From Rugalucina vietnamica (taxonomy: Eukaryota; Mollusca; Bivalvia; Lucinida; Lucinidae), in NCBI GenBank assembly GCA_964017185.1, contig OZ024876.1:31492778-31556777 (forward strand): DNA of 64,000 nucleotides, read 5' to 3'. Of the stretch, positions 10,801 to 25,500 are shown piece by piece. Below the pieces are notes generated by a model that saw only the letters and a program-made list of their open reading frames with translations, had not been told where the DNA came from and searched no databases. The number at the start of each line of letters is the position of its first letter. Position 1 is the stretch's first letter. The translations under genes and the position numbers were made by a program.

Positions 10801-11706
10801 CGACTTTGCAGGGGTTACCTTTGTTCACAAATAGCGAAAAAAGTAGCCGGATGGCACATATTTGTGCACTGCTCATTATGATCCTGGGTAGATTCTCTAA
10901 GTATGTGCATGCGATTTATGGGGCGTCCTTTTGCACAGAACATGCATGGGGGCCCAGACTTTAGGCATATTTTACGAAAATTCACTGGTCTGAAAGAGGG
11001 GGTAGGGGAAAATATCCCCAACACAGATAGGGTGATAGTCATTGCTAGGCGATTTAAATGATGTTATTTTGTTGTTAGACATTTGATTTAATGATTTTAT
11101 GGGAGAAATCGGATTGTTCACCAGATTGGACAGAGCTATTATCAATTTTGGCGGATCTAGCTAAATTAACTGAAAAATGCTCTTAAAACTGTGGATTGCT
11201 ACCTTAAAGCAATATTCGATTTTTTTAAATTTCCATTTCAAGGTCTCAGTTGCCTTTGATCAGGTGGCCCAATGTATGGACATAACTGTTTCGTGATCTG
11301 TTGGTCACTCGCACGACCACAGAGTGAGTAAAGCTGGATGCGGTTAGTTGGGGCTCTATTCCTCAAAAATTGACCTAAAAATGCCTCGAAACCATATGAC
11401 TCGTTCTGACTCCTCCTGAAATGCCACTTTTAATGCAAATCCACTTTCTTTGCCTGAATTTAATTAGAATTATGTTCAAGAATAGTTTTAGACGAAAATT
11501 GCCAGAAACTAGTGCAAAAAATATTTCTTTAAGGTTCCATTCACAGTTTCGTACTTTTGAGGTGGGCCAAAAATTTCAATATTAAGGGGTAGGGCATGAA
11601 ATTGGGCTGTAAATTATCCTCTTTCAATAATTTGCCGACATCTTTCCCCAAATCGTATCAATTATGCCTCAAACATGTGAAAAATACTTATTTTCTATTT
11701 TTAGAC
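7803..11706. repeat. Four-unit block (units 9-12) opened by linked markers
   Basis: Unit 9 carries the G-to-A change at unit position 195 (window 7997). Unit 10 carries the C-to-T change at position 28 (window 8806). The two sites are 809 bp apart, and the same pair recurs at the head of the next two blocks. Units 11 and 12 look canonical. Block borders are drawn at unit starts for convenience; the true exchange points are unknown. Confidence 0.75.
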
Positions 11707-14634
11707 TGGTAAAAACCGGGATGATATAAGGATCCCGGATCGCTCGCCAGTCATAGCCGGTGACGCTCTTCACTGTCGACTTTGCAGGGGTTACCTTTGT
11801 TCACAAATAGCGAAAAAAGTAGCCGGATGGCACATATTTGTGCACTGCTCATTATGATCCTGGGTAGATTCTCTAAGTATGTGCATGCGATTTATGGGGC
11901 ATCCTTTTGCACAGAACATGCATGGGGGCCCAGACTTTAGGCATATTTTACGAAAATTCACTGGTCTGAAAGAGGGGGTAGGGGAAAATATCCCCAACAC
12001 AGATAGGGTGATAGTCATTGCTAGGCGATTTAAATGATGTTATTTTGTTGTTAGACATTTGATTTAATGATTTTATGGGAGAAATCGGATTGTTCACCAG
12101 ATTGGACAGAGCTATTATCAATTTTGGCGGATCTAGCTAAATTAACTGAAAAATGCTCTTAAAACTGTGGATTGCTACCTTAAAGCAATATTCGATTTTT
12201 TTAAATTTCCATTTCAAGGTCTCAGTTGCCTTTGATCAGGTGGCCCAATGTATGGACATAACTGTTTCGTGATCTGTTGGTCACTCGCACGACCACAGAG
12301 TGAGTAAAGCTGGATGCGGTTAGTTGGGGCTCTATTCCTCAAAAATTGACCTAAAAATGCCTCGAAACCATATGACTCGTTCTGACTCCTCCTGAAATGC
12401 CACTTTTAATGCAAATCCACTTTCTTTGCCTGAATTTAATTAGAATTATGTTCAAGAATAGTTTTAGACGAAAATTGCCAGAAACTAGTGCAAAAAATAT
12501 TTCTTTAAGGTTCCATTCACAGTTTCGTACTTTTGAGGTGGGCCAAAAATTTCAATATTAAGGGGTAGGGCATGAAATTGGGCTGTAAATTATCCTCTTT
12601 CAATAATTTGCCGACATCTTTCCCCAAATCGTATCAATTATGCCTCAAACATGTGAAAAATACTTATTTTCTATTTTTAGACTGGTAAAAACCGGGATGA
12701 TATAAGGATTCCGGATCGCTCGCCAGTCATAGCCGGTGACGCTCTTCACTGTCGACTTTGCAGGGGTTACCTTTGTTCACAAATAGCGAAAAAAGTAGCC
12801 GGATGGCACATATTTGTGCACTGCTCATTATGATCCTGGGTAGATTCTCTAAGTATGTGCATGCGATTTATGGGGCGTCCTTTTGCACAGAACATGCATG
12901 GGGGCCCAGACTTTAGGCATATTTTACGAAAATTCACTGGTCTGAAAGAGGGGGTAGGGGAAAATATCCCCAACACAGATAGGGTGATAGTCATTGCTAG
13001 GCGATTTAAATGATGTTATTTTGTTGTTAGACATTTGATTTAATGATTTTATGGGAGAAATCGGATTGTTCACCAGATTGGACAGAGCTATTATCAATTT
13101 TGGCGGATCTAGCTAAATTAACTGAAAAATGCTCTTAAAACTGTGGATTGCTACCTTAAAGCAATATTCGATTTTTTTAAATTTCCATTTCAAGGTCTCA
13201 GTTGCCTTTGATCAGGTGGCCCAATGTATGGACATAACTGTTTCGTGATCTGTTGGTCACTCGCACGACCACAGAGTGAGTAAAGCTGGATGCGGTTAGT
13301 TGGGGCTCTATTCCTCAAAAATTGACCTAAAAATGCCTCGAAACCATATGACTCGTTCTGACTCCTCCTGAAATGCCACTTTTAATGCAAATCCACTTTC
13401 TTTGCCTGAATTTAATTAGAATTATGTTCAAGAATAGTTTTAGACGAAAATTGCCAGAAACTAGTGCAAAAAATATTTCTTTAAGGTTCCATTCACAGTT
13501 TCGTACTTTTGAGGTGGGCCAAAAATTTCAATATTAAGGGGTAGGGCATGAAATTGGGCTGTAAATTATCCTCTTTCAATAATTTGCCGACATCTTTCCC
13601 CAAATCGTATCAATTATGCCTCAAACATGTGAAAAATACTTATTTTCTATTTTTAGACTGGTAAAAACCGGGATGATATAAGGATCCCGGATCGCTCGCC
13701 AGTCATAGCCGGTGACGCTCTTCACTGTCGACTTTGCAGGGGTTACCTTTGTTCACAAATAGCGAAAAAAGTAGCCGGATGGCACATATTTGTGCACTGC
13801 TCATTATGATCCTGGGTAGATTCTCTAAGTATGTGCATGCGATTTATGGGGCGTCCTTTTGCACAGAACATGCATGGGGGCCCAGACTTTAGGCATATTT
13901 TACGAAAATTCACTGGTCTGAAAGAGGGGGTAGGGGAAAATATCCCCAACACAGATAGGGTGATAGTCATTGCTAGGCGATTTAAATGATGTTATTTTGT
14001 TGTTAGACATTTGATTTAATGATTTTATGGGAGAAATCGGATTGTTCACCAGATTGGACAGAGCTATTATCAATTTTGGCGGATCTAGCTAAATTAACTG
14101 AAAAATGCTCTTAAAACTGTGGATTGCTACCTTAAAGCAATATTCGATTTTTTTAAATTTCCATTTCAAGGTCTCAGTTGCCTTTGATCAGGTGGCCCAA
14201 TGTATGGACATAACTGTTTCGTGATCTGTTGGTCACTCGCACGACCACAGAGTGAGTAAAGCTGGATGCGGTTAGTTGGGGCTCTATTCCTCAAAAATTG
14301 ACCTAAAAATGCCTCGAAACCATATGACTCGTTCTGACTCCTCCTGAAATGCCACTTTTAATGCAAATCCACTTTCTTTGCCTGAATTTAATTAGAATTA
14401 TGTTCAAGAATAGTTTTAGACGAAAATTGCCAGAAACTAGTGCAAAAAATATTTCTTTAAGGTTCCATTCACAGTTTCGTACTTTTGAGGTGGGCCAAAA
14501 ATTTCAATATTAAGGGGTAGGGCATGAAATTGGGCTGTAAATTATCCTCTTTCAATAATTTGCCGACATCTTTCCCCAAATCGTATCAATTATGCCTCAA
14601 ACATGTGAAAAATACTTATTTTCTATTTTTAGAC
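11707..14634. repeat. Three-unit block (units 13-15) opened by the same linked markers
   Basis: Unit 13 has G-to-A at unit position 195 (window 11901) and unit 14 has C-to-T at position 28 (window 12710), again 809 bp apart. Unit 15 is canonical. Compared with the block before it, this one is one unit shorter, as unequal exchange between blocks would produce. Confidence 0.75.
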
Positions 14635-16586
14635 TGGTAAAAACCGGGATGATATAAGGATCCCGGATCGCTCGCCAGTCATAGCCGGTGACGCTCTTCA
14701 CTGTCGACTTTGCAGGGGTTACCTTTGTTCACAAATAGCGAAAAAAGTAGCCGGATGGCACATATTTGTGCACTGCTCATTATGATCCTGGGTAGATTCT
14801 CTAAGTATGTGCATGCGATTTATGGGGCATCCTTTTGCACAGAACATGCATGGGGGCCCAGACTTTAGGCATATTTTACGAAAATTCACTGGTCTGAAAG
14901 AGGGGGTAGGGGAAAATATCCCCAACACAGATAGGGTGATAGTCATTGCTAGGCGATTTAAATGATGTTATTTTGTTGTTAGACATTTGATTTAATGATT
15001 TTATGGGAGAAATCGGATTGTTCACCAGATTGGACAGAGCTATTATCAATTTTGGCGGATCTAGCTAAATTAACTGAAAAATGCTCTTAAAACTGTGGAT
15101 TGCTACCTTAAAGCAATATTCGATTTTTTTAAATTTCCATTTCAAGGTCTCAGTTGCCTTTGATCAGGTGGCCCAATGTATGGACATAACTGTTTCGTGA
15201 TCTGTTGGTCACTCGCACGACCACAGAGTGAGTAAAGCTGGATGCGGTTAGTTGGGGCTCTATTCCTCAAAAATTGACCTAAAAATGCCTCGAAACCATA
15301 TGACTCGTTCTGACTCCTCCTGAAATGCCACTTTTAATGCAAATCCACTTTCTTTGCCTGAATTTAATTAGAATTATGTTCAAGAATAGTTTTAGACGAA
15401 AATTGCCAGAAACTAGTGCAAAAAATATTTCTTTAAGGTTCCATTCACAGTTTCGTACTTTTGAGGTGGGCCAAAAATTTCAATATTAAGGGGTAGGGCA
15501 TGAAATTGGGCTGTAAATTATCCTCTTTCAATAATTTGCCGACATCTTTCCCCAAATCGTATCAATTATGCCTCAAACATGTGAAAAATACTTATTTTCT
15601 ATTTTTAGACTGGTAAAAACCGGGATGATATAAGGATTCCGGATCGCTCGCCAGTCATAGCCGGTGACGCTCTTCACTGTCGACTTTGCAGGGGTTACCT
15701 TTGTTCACAAATAGCGAAAAAAGTAGCCGGATGGCACATATTTGTGCACTGCTCATTATGATCCTGGGTAGATTCTCTAAGTATGTGCATGCGATTTATG
15801 GGGCGTCCTTTTGCACAGAACATGCATGGGGGCCCAGACTTTAGGCATATTTTACGAAAATTCACTGGTCTGAAAGAGGGGGTAGGGGAAAATATCCCCA
15901 ACACAGATAGGGTGATAGTCATTGCTAGGCGATTTAAATGATGTTATTTTGTTGTTAGACATTTGATTTAATGATTTTATGGGAGAAATCGGATTGTTCA
16001 CCAGATTGGACAGAGCTATTATCAATTTTGGCGGATCTAGCTAAATTAACTGAAAAATGCTCTTAAAACTGTGGATTGCTACCTTAAAGCAATATTCGAT
16101 TTTTTTAAATTTCCATTTCAAGGTCTCAGTTGCCTTTGATCAGGTGGCCCAATGTATGGACATAACTGTTTCGTGATCTGTTGGTCACTCGCACGACCAC
16201 AGAGTGAGTAAAGCTGGATGCGGTTAGTTGGGGCTCTATTCCTCAAAAATTGACCTAAAAATGCCTCGAAACCATATGACTCGTTCTGACTCCTCCTGAA
16301 ATGCCACTTTTAATGCAAATCCACTTTCTTTGCCTGAATTTAATTAGAATTATGTTCAAGAATAGTTTTAGACGAAAATTGCCAGAAACTAGTGCAAAAA
16401 ATATTTCTTTAAGGTTCCATTCACAGTTTCGTACTTTTGAGGTGGGCCAAAAATTTCAATATTAAGGGGTAGGGCATGAAATTGGGCTGTAAATTATCCT
16501 CTTTCAATAATTTGCCGACATCTTTCCCCAAATCGTATCAATTATGCCTCAAACATGTGAAAAATACTTATTTTCTATTTTTAGAC
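14635..16586. repeat. Third copy of the linked marker pair (units 16-17)
   Basis: Unit 16 has G-to-A at unit position 195 (window 14829) and unit 17 has C-to-T at position 28 (window 15638), 809 bp apart. No further copy of either marker appears to the right, so this is the right limit of the marked zone. Confidence 0.8.
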
Positions 16587-19500
16587 TGGTAAAAACCGGG
16601 ATGATATAAGGATCCCGGATCGCTCGCCAGTCATAGCCGGTGACGCTCTTCACTGTCGACTTTGCAGGGGTTACCTTTGTTCACAAATAGCGAAAAAAGT
16701 AGCCGGATGGCACATATTTGTGCACTGCTCATTATGATCCTGGGTAGATTCTCTAAGTATGTGCATGCGATTTATGGGGCGTCCTTTTGCACAGAACATG
16801 CATGGGGGCCCAGACTTTAGGCATATTTTACGAAAATTCACTGGTCTGAAAGAGGGGGTAGGGGAAAATATCCCCAACACAGATAGGGTGATAGTCATTG
16901 CTAGGCGATTTAAATGATGTTATTTTGTTGTTAGACATTTGATTTAATGATTTTATGGGAGAAATCGGATTGTTCACCAGATTGGACAGAGCTATTATCA
17001 ATTTTGGCGGATCTAGCTAAATTAACTGAAAAATGCTCTTAAAACTGTGGATTGCTACCTTAAAGCAATATTCGATTTTTTTAAATTTCCATTTCAAGGT
17101 CTCAGTTGCCTTTGATCAGGTGGCCCAATGTATGGACATAACTGTTTCGTGATCTGTTGGTCACTCGCACGACCACAGAGTGAGTAAAGCTGGATGCGGT
17201 TAGTTGGGGCTCTATTCCTCAAAAATTGACCTAAAAATGCCTCGAAACCATATGACTCGTTCTGACTCCTCCTGAAATGCCACTTTTAATGCAAATCCAC
17301 TTTCTTTGCCTGAATTTAATTAGAATTATGTTCAAGAATAGTTTTAGACGAAAATTGCCAGAAACTAGTGCAAAAAATATTTCTTTAAGGTTCCATTCAC
17401 AGTTTCGTACTTTTGAGGTGGGCCAAAAATTTCAATATTAAGGGGTAGGGCATGAAATTGGGCTGTAAATTATCCTCTTTCAATAATTTGCCGACATCTT
17501 TCCCCAAATCGTATCAATTATGCCTCAAACATGTGAAAAATACTTATTTTCTATTTTTAGACTGGTAAAAACCGGGATGATATAAGGATCCCGGATCGCT
17601 CGCCAGTCATAGCCGGTGACGCTCTTCACTGTCGACTTTGCAGGGGTTACCTTTGTTCACAAATAGCGAAAAAAGTAGCCGGATGGCACATATTTGTGCA
17701 CTGCTCATTATGATCCTGGGTAGATTCTCTAAGTATGTGCATGCGATTTATGGGGCGTCCTTTTGCACAGAACATGCATGGGGGCCCAGACTTTAGGCAT
17801 ATTTTACGAAAATTCACTGGTCTGAAAGAGGGGGTAGGGGAAAATATCCCCAACACAGATAGGGTGATAGTCATTGCTAGGCGATTTAAATGATGTTATT
17901 TTGTTGTTAGACATTTGATTTAATGATTTTATGGGAGAAATCGGATTGTTCACCAGATTGGACAGAGCTATTATCAATTTTGGCGGATCTAGCTAAATTA
18001 ACTGAAAAATGCTCTTAAAACTGTGGATTGCTACCTTAAAGCAATATTCGATTTTTTTAAATTTCCATTTCAAGGTCTCAGTTGCCTTTGATCAGGTGGC
18101 CCAATGTATGGACATAACTGTTTCGTGATCTGTTGGTCACTCGCACGACCACAGAGTGAGTAAAGCTGGATGCGGTTAGTTGGGGCTCTATTCCTCAAAA
18201 ATTGACCTAAAAATGCCTCGAAACCATATGACTCGTTCTGACTCCTCCTGAAATGCCACTTTTAATGCAAATCCACTTTCTTTGCCTGAATTTAATTAGA
18301 ATTATGTTCAAGAATAGTTTTAGACGAAAATTGCCAGAAACTAGTGCAAAAAATATTTCTTTAAGGTTCCATTCACAGTTTCGTACTTTTGAGGTGGGCC
18401 AAAAATTTCAATATTAAGGGGTAGGGCATGAAATTGGGCTGTAAATTATCCTCTTTCAATAATTTGCCGACATCTTTCCCCAAATCGTATCAATTATGCC
18501 TCAAACATGTGAAAAATACTTATTTTCTATTTTTAGACTGGTAAAAACCGGGATGATATAAGGATCCCGGATCGCTCGCCAGTCATAGCCGGTGACGCTC
18601 TTCACTGTCGACTTTGCAGGGGTTACCTTTGTTCACAAATAGCGAAAAAAGTAGCCGGATGGCACATATTTGTGCACTGCTCATTATGATCCTGGGTAGA
18701 TTCTCTAAGTATGTGCATGCGATTTATGGGGCGTCCTTTTGCACAGAACATGCATGGGGGCCCAGACTTTAGGCATATTTTACGAAAATTCACTGGTCTG
18801 AAAGAGGGGGTAGGGGAAAATATCCCCAACACAGATAGGGTGATAGTCATTGCTAGGCGATTTAAATGATGTTATTTTGTTGTTAGACATTTGATTTAAT
18901 GATTTTATGGGAGAAATCGGATTGTTCACCAGATTGGACAGAGCTATTATCAATTTTGGCGGATCTAGCTAAATTAACTGAAAAATGCTCTTAAAACTGT
19001 GGATTGCTACCTTAAAGCAATATTCGATTTTTTTAAATTTCCATTTCAAGGTCTCAGTTGCCTTTGATCAGGTGGCCCAATGTATGGACATAACTGTTTC
19101 GTGATCTGTTGGTCACTCGCACGACCACAGAGTGAGTAAAGCTGGATGCGGTTAGTTGGGGCTCTATTCCTCAAAAATTGACCTAAAAATGCCTCGAAAC
19201 CATATGACTCGTTCTGACTCCTCCTGAAATGCCACTTTTAATGCAAATCCACTTTCTTTGCCTGAATTTAATTAGAATTATGTTCAAGAATAGTTTTAGA
19301 CGAAAATTGCCAGAAACTAGTGCAAAAAATATTTCTTTAAGGTTCCATTCACAGTTTCGTACTTTTGAGGTGGGCCAAAAATTTCAATATTAAGGGGTAG
19401 GGCATGAAATTGGGCTGTAAATTATCCTCTTTCAATAATTTGCCGACATCTTTCCCCAAATCGTATCAATTATGCCTCAAACATGTGAAAAATACTTATT

Positions 19501-22500
19501 TTCTATTTTTAGACTGGTAAAAACCGGGATGATATAAGGATCCCGGATCGCTCGCCAGTCATAGCCGGTGACGCTCTTCACTGTCGACTTTGCAGGGGTT
19601 ACCTTTGTTCACAAATAGCGAAAAAAGTAGCCGGATGGCACATATTTGTGCACTGCTCATTATGATCCTGGGTAGATTCTCTAAGTATGTGCATGCGATT
19701 TATGGGGCGTCCTTTTGCACAGAACATGCATGGGGGCCCAGACTTTAGGCATATTTTACGAAAATTCACTGGTCTGAAAGAGGGGGTAGGGGAAAATATC
19801 CCCAACACAGATAGGGTGATAGTCATTGCTAGGCGATTTAAATGATGTTATTTTGTTGTTAGACATTTGATTTAATGATTTTATGGGAGAAATCGGATTG
19901 TTCACCAGATTGGACAGAGCTATTATCAATTTTGGCGGATCTAGCTAAATTAACTGAAAAATGCTCTTAAAACTGTGGATTGCTACCTTAAAGCAATATT
20001 CGATTTTTTTAAATTTCCATTTCAAGGTCTCAGTTGCCTTTGATCAGGTGGCCCAATGTATGGACATAACTGTTTCGTGATCTGTTGGTCACTCGCACGA
20101 CCACAGAGTGAGTAAAGCTGGATGCGGTTAGTTGGGGCTCTATTCCTCAAAAATTGACCTAAAAATGCCTCGAAACCATATGACTCGTTCTGACTCCTCC
20201 TGAAATGCCACTTTTAATGCAAATCCACTTTCTTTGCCTGAATTTAATTAGAATTATGTTCAAGAATAGTTTTAGACGAAAATTGCCAGAAACTAGTGCA
20301 AAAAATATTTCTTTAAGGTTCCATTCACAGTTTCGTACTTTTGAGGTGGGCCAAAAATTTCAATATTAAGGGGTAGGGCATGAAATTGGGCTGTAAATTA
20401 TCCTCTTTCAATAATTTGCCGACATCTTTCCCCAAATCGTATCAATTATGCCTCAAACATGTGAAAAATACTTATTTTCTATTTTTAGACTGGTAAAAAC
20501 CGGGATGATATAAGGATCCCGGATCGCTCGCCAGTCATAGCCGGTGACGCTCTTCACTGTCGACTTTGCAGGGGTTACCTTTGTTCACAAATAGCGAAAA
20601 AAGTAGCCGGATGGCACATATTTGTGCACTGCTCATTATGATCCTGGGTAGATTCTCTAAGTATGTGCATGCGATTTATGGGGCGTCCTTTTGCACAGAA
20701 CATGCATGGGGGCCCAGACTTTAGGCATATTTTACGAAAATTCACTGGTCTGAAAGAGGGGGTAGGGGAAAATATCCCCAACACAGATAGGGTGATAGTC
20801 ATTGCTAGGCGATTTAAATGATGTTATTTTGTTGTTAGACATTTGATTTAATGATTTTATGGGAGAAATCGGATTGTTCACCAGATTGGACAGAGCTATT
20901 ATCAATTTTGGCGGATCTAGCTAAATTAACTGAAAAATGCTCTTAAAACTGTGGATTGCTACCTTAAAGCAATATTCGATTTTTTTAAATTTCCATTTCA
21001 AGGTCTCAGTTGCCTTTGATCAGGTGGCCCAATGTATGGACATAACTGTTTCGTGATCTGTTGGTCACTCGCACGACCACAGAGTGAGTAAAGCTGGATG
21101 CGGTTAGTTGGGGCTCTATTCCTCAAAAATTGACCTAAAAATGCCTCGAAACCATATGACTCGTTCTGACTCCTCCTGAAATGCCACTTTTAATGCAAAT
21201 CCACTTTCTTTGCCTGAATTTAATTAGAATTATGTTCAAGAATAGTTTTAGACGAAAATTGCCAGAAACTAGTGCAAAAAATATTTCTTTAAGGTTCCAT
21301 TCACAGTTTCGTACTTTTGAGGTGGGCCAAAAATTTCAATATTAAGGGGTAGGGCATGAAATTGGGCTGTAAATTATCCTCTTTCAATAATTTGCCGACA
21401 TCTTTCCCCAAATCGTATCAATTATGCCTCAAACATGTGAAAAATACTTATTTTCTATTTTTAGACTGGTAAAAACCGGGATGATATAAGGATCCCGGAT
21501 CGCTCGCCAGTCATAGCCGGTGACGCTCTTCACTGTCGACTTTGCAGGGGTTACCTTTGTTCACAAATAGCGAAAAAAGTAGCCGGATGGCACATATTTG
21601 TGCACTGCTCATTATGATCCTGGGTAGATTCTCTAAGTATGTGCATGCGATTTATGGGGCGTCCTTTTGCACAGAACATGCATGGGGGCCCAGACTTTAG
21701 GCATATTTTACGAAAATTCACTGGTCTGAAAGAGGGGGTAGGGGAAAATATCCCCAACACAGATAGGGTGATAGTCATTGCTAGGCGATTTAAATGATGT
21801 TATTTTGTTGTTAGACATTTGATTTAATGATTTTATGGGAGAAATCGGATTGTTCACCAGATTGGACAGAGCTATTATCAATTTTGGCGGATCTAGCTAA
21901 ATTAACTGAAAAATGCTCTTAAAACTGTGGATTGCTACCTTAAAGCAATATTCGATTTTTTTAAATTTCCATTTCAAGGTCTCAGTTGCCTTTGATCAGG
22001 TGGCCCAATGTATGGACATAACTGTTTCGTGATCTGTTGGTCACTCGCACGACCACAGAGTGAGTAAAGCTGGATGCGGTTAGTTGGGGCTCTATTCCTC
22101 AAAAATTGACCTAAAAATGCCTCGAAACCATATGACTCGTTCTGACTCCTCCTGAAATGCCACTTTTAATGCAAATCCACTTTCTTTGCCTGAATTTAAT
22201 TAGAATTATGTTCAAGAATAGTTTTAGACGAAAATTGCCAGAAACTAGTGCAAAAAATATTTCTTTAAGGTTCCATTCACAGTTTCGTACTTTTGAGGTG
22301 GGCCAAAAATTTCAATATTAAGGGGTAGGGCATGAAATTGGGCTGTAAATTATCCTCTTTCAATAATTTGCCGACATCTTTCCCCAAATCGTATCAATTA
22401 TGCCTCAAACATGTGAAAAATACTTATTTTCTATTTTTAGACTGGTAAAAACCGGGATGATATAAGGATCCCGGATCGCTCGCCAGTCATAGCCGGTGAC

Positions 22501-25500
22501 GCTCTTCACTGTCGACTTTGCAGGGGTTACCTTTGTTCACAAATAGCGAAAAAAGTAGCCGGATGGCACATATTTGTGCACTGCTCATTATGATCCTGGG
22601 TAGATTCTCTAAGTATGTGCATGCGATTTATGGGGCGTCCTTTTGCACAGAACATGCATGGGGGCCCAGACTTTAGGCATATTTTACGAAAATTCACTGG
22701 TCTGAAAGAGGGGGTAGGGGAAAATATCCCCAACACAGATAGGGTGATAGTCATTGCTAGGCGATTTAAATGATGTTATTTTGTTGTTAGACATTTGATT
22801 TAATGATTTTATGGGAGAAATCGGATTGTTCACCAGATTGGACAGAGCTATTATCAATTTTGGCGGATCTAGCTAAATTAACTGAAAAATGCTCTTAAAA
22901 CTGTGGATTGCTACCTTAAAGCAATATTCGATTTTTTTAAATTTCCATTTCAAGGTCTCAGTTGCCTTTGATCAGGTGGCCCAATGTATGGACATAACTG
23001 TTTCGTGATCTGTTGGTCACTCGCACGACCACAGAGTGAGTAAAGCTGGATGCGGTTAGTTGGGGCTCTATTCCTCAAAAATTGACCTAAAAATGCCTCG
23101 AAACCATATGACTCGTTCTGACTCCTCCTGAAATGCCACTTTTAATGCAAATCCACTTTCTTTGCCTGAATTTAATTAGAATTATGTTCAAGAATAGTTT
23201 TAGACGAAAATTGCCAGAAACTAGTGCAAAAAATATTTCTTTAAGGTTCCATTCACAGTTTCGTACTTTTGAGGTGGGGCCAAAAATTTCAATATTAAGG
23301 GGTAGGGCATGAAATTGGGCTGTAAATTATCCTCTTTCAATAATTTGCCGACATCTTTCCCCAAATCGTATCAATTATGCCTCAAACATGTGAAAAATAC
23401 TTATTTTCTATTTTTAGACTGGTAAAAACCGGGATGATATAAGGATCCCGGATCGCTCGCCAGTCATAGCCGGTGACGCTCTTCACTGTCGACTTTGCAG
23501 GGGTTACCTTTGTTCACAAATAGCGAAAAAAGTAGCCGGATGGCACATATTTGTGCACTGCTCATTATGATCCTGGGTAGATTCTCTAAGTATGTGCATG
23601 CGATTTATGGGGCGTCCTTTTGCACAGAACATGCATGGGGGCCCAGACTTTAGGCATATTTTACGAAAATTCACTGGTCTGAAAGAGGGGGTAGGGGAAA
23701 ATATCCCCAACACAGATAGGGTGATAGTCATTGCTAGGCGATTTAAATGATGTTATTTTGTTGTTAGACATTTGATTTAATGATTTTATGGGAGAAATCG
23801 GATTGTTCACCAGATTGGACAGAGCTATTATCAATTTTGGCGGATCTAGCTAAATTAACTGAAAAATGCTCTTAAAACTGTGGATTGCTACCTTAAAGCA
23901 ATATTCGATTTTTTTAAATTTCCATTTCAAGGTCTCAGTTGCCTTTGATCAGGTGGCCCAATGTATGGACATAACTGTTTCGTGATCTGTTGGTCACTCG
24001 CACGACCACAGAGTGAGTAAAGCTGGATGCGGTTAGTTGGGGCTCTATTCCTCAAAAATTGACCTAAAAATGCCTCGAAACCATATGACTCGTTCTGACT
24101 CCTCCTGAAATGCCACTTTTAATGCAAATCCACTTTCTTTGCCTGAATTTAATTAGAATTATGTTCAAGAATAGTTTTAGACGAAAATTGCCAGAAACTA
24201 GTGCAAAAAATATTTCTTTAAGGTTCCATTCACAGTTTCGTACTTTTGAGGTGGGCCAAAAATTTCAATATTAAGGGGTAGGGCATGAAATTGGGCTGTA
24301 AATTATCCTCTTTCAATAATTTGCCGACATCTTTCCCCAAATCGTATCAATTATGCCTCAAACATGTGAAAAATACTTATTTTCTATTTTTAGACTGGTA
24401 AAAACCGGGATGATATAAGGATCCCGGATCGCTCGCCAGTCATAGCCGGTGACGCTCTTCACTGTCGACTTTGCAGGGGTTACCTTTGTTCACAAATAGC
24501 GAAAAAAGTAGCCGGATGGCACATATTTGTGCACTGCTCATTATGATCCTGGGTAGATTCTCTAAGTATGTGCATGCGATTTATGGGGCGTCCTTTTGCA
24601 CAGAACATGCATGGGGGCCCAGACTTTAGGCATATTTTACGAAAATTCACTGGTCTGAAAGAGGGGGTAGGGGAAAATATCCCCAACACAGATAGGGTGA
24701 TAGTCATTGCTAGGCGATTTAAATGATGTTATTTTGTTGTTAGACATTTGATTTAATGATTTTATGGGAGAAATCGGATTGTTCACCAGATTGGACAGAG
24801 CTATTATCAATTTTGGCGGATCTAGCTAAATTAACTGAAAAATGCTCTTAAAACTGTGGATTGCTACCTTAAAGCAATATTCGATTTTTTTAAATTTCCA
24901 TTTCAAGGTCTCAGTTGCCTTTGATCAGGTGGCCCAATGTATGGACATAACTGTTTCGTGATCTGTTGGTCACTCGCACGACCACAGAGTGAGTAAAGCT
25001 GGATGCGGTTAGTTGGGGCTCTATTCCTCAAAAATTGACCTAAAAATGCCTCGAAACCATATGACTCGTTCTGACTCCTCCTGAAATGCCACTTTTAATG
25101 CAAATCCACTTTCTTTGCCTGAATTTAATTAGAATTATGTTCAAGAATAGTTTTAGACGAAAATTGCCAGAAACTAGTGCAAAAAATATTTCTTTAAGGT
25201 TCCATTCACAGTTTCGTACTTTTGAGGTGGGCCAAAAATTTCAATATTAAGGGGTAGGGCATGAAATTGGGCTGTAAATTATCCTCTTTCAATAATTTGC
25301 CGACATCTTTCCCCAAATCGTATCAATTATGCCTCAAACATGTGAAAAATACTTATTTTCTATTTTTAGACTGGTAAAAACCGGGATGATATAAGGATCC
25401 CGGATCGCTCGCCAGTCATAGCCGGTGACGCTCTTCACTGTCGACTTTGCAGGGGTTACCTTTGTTCACAAATAGCGAAAAAAGTAGCCGGATGGCACAT

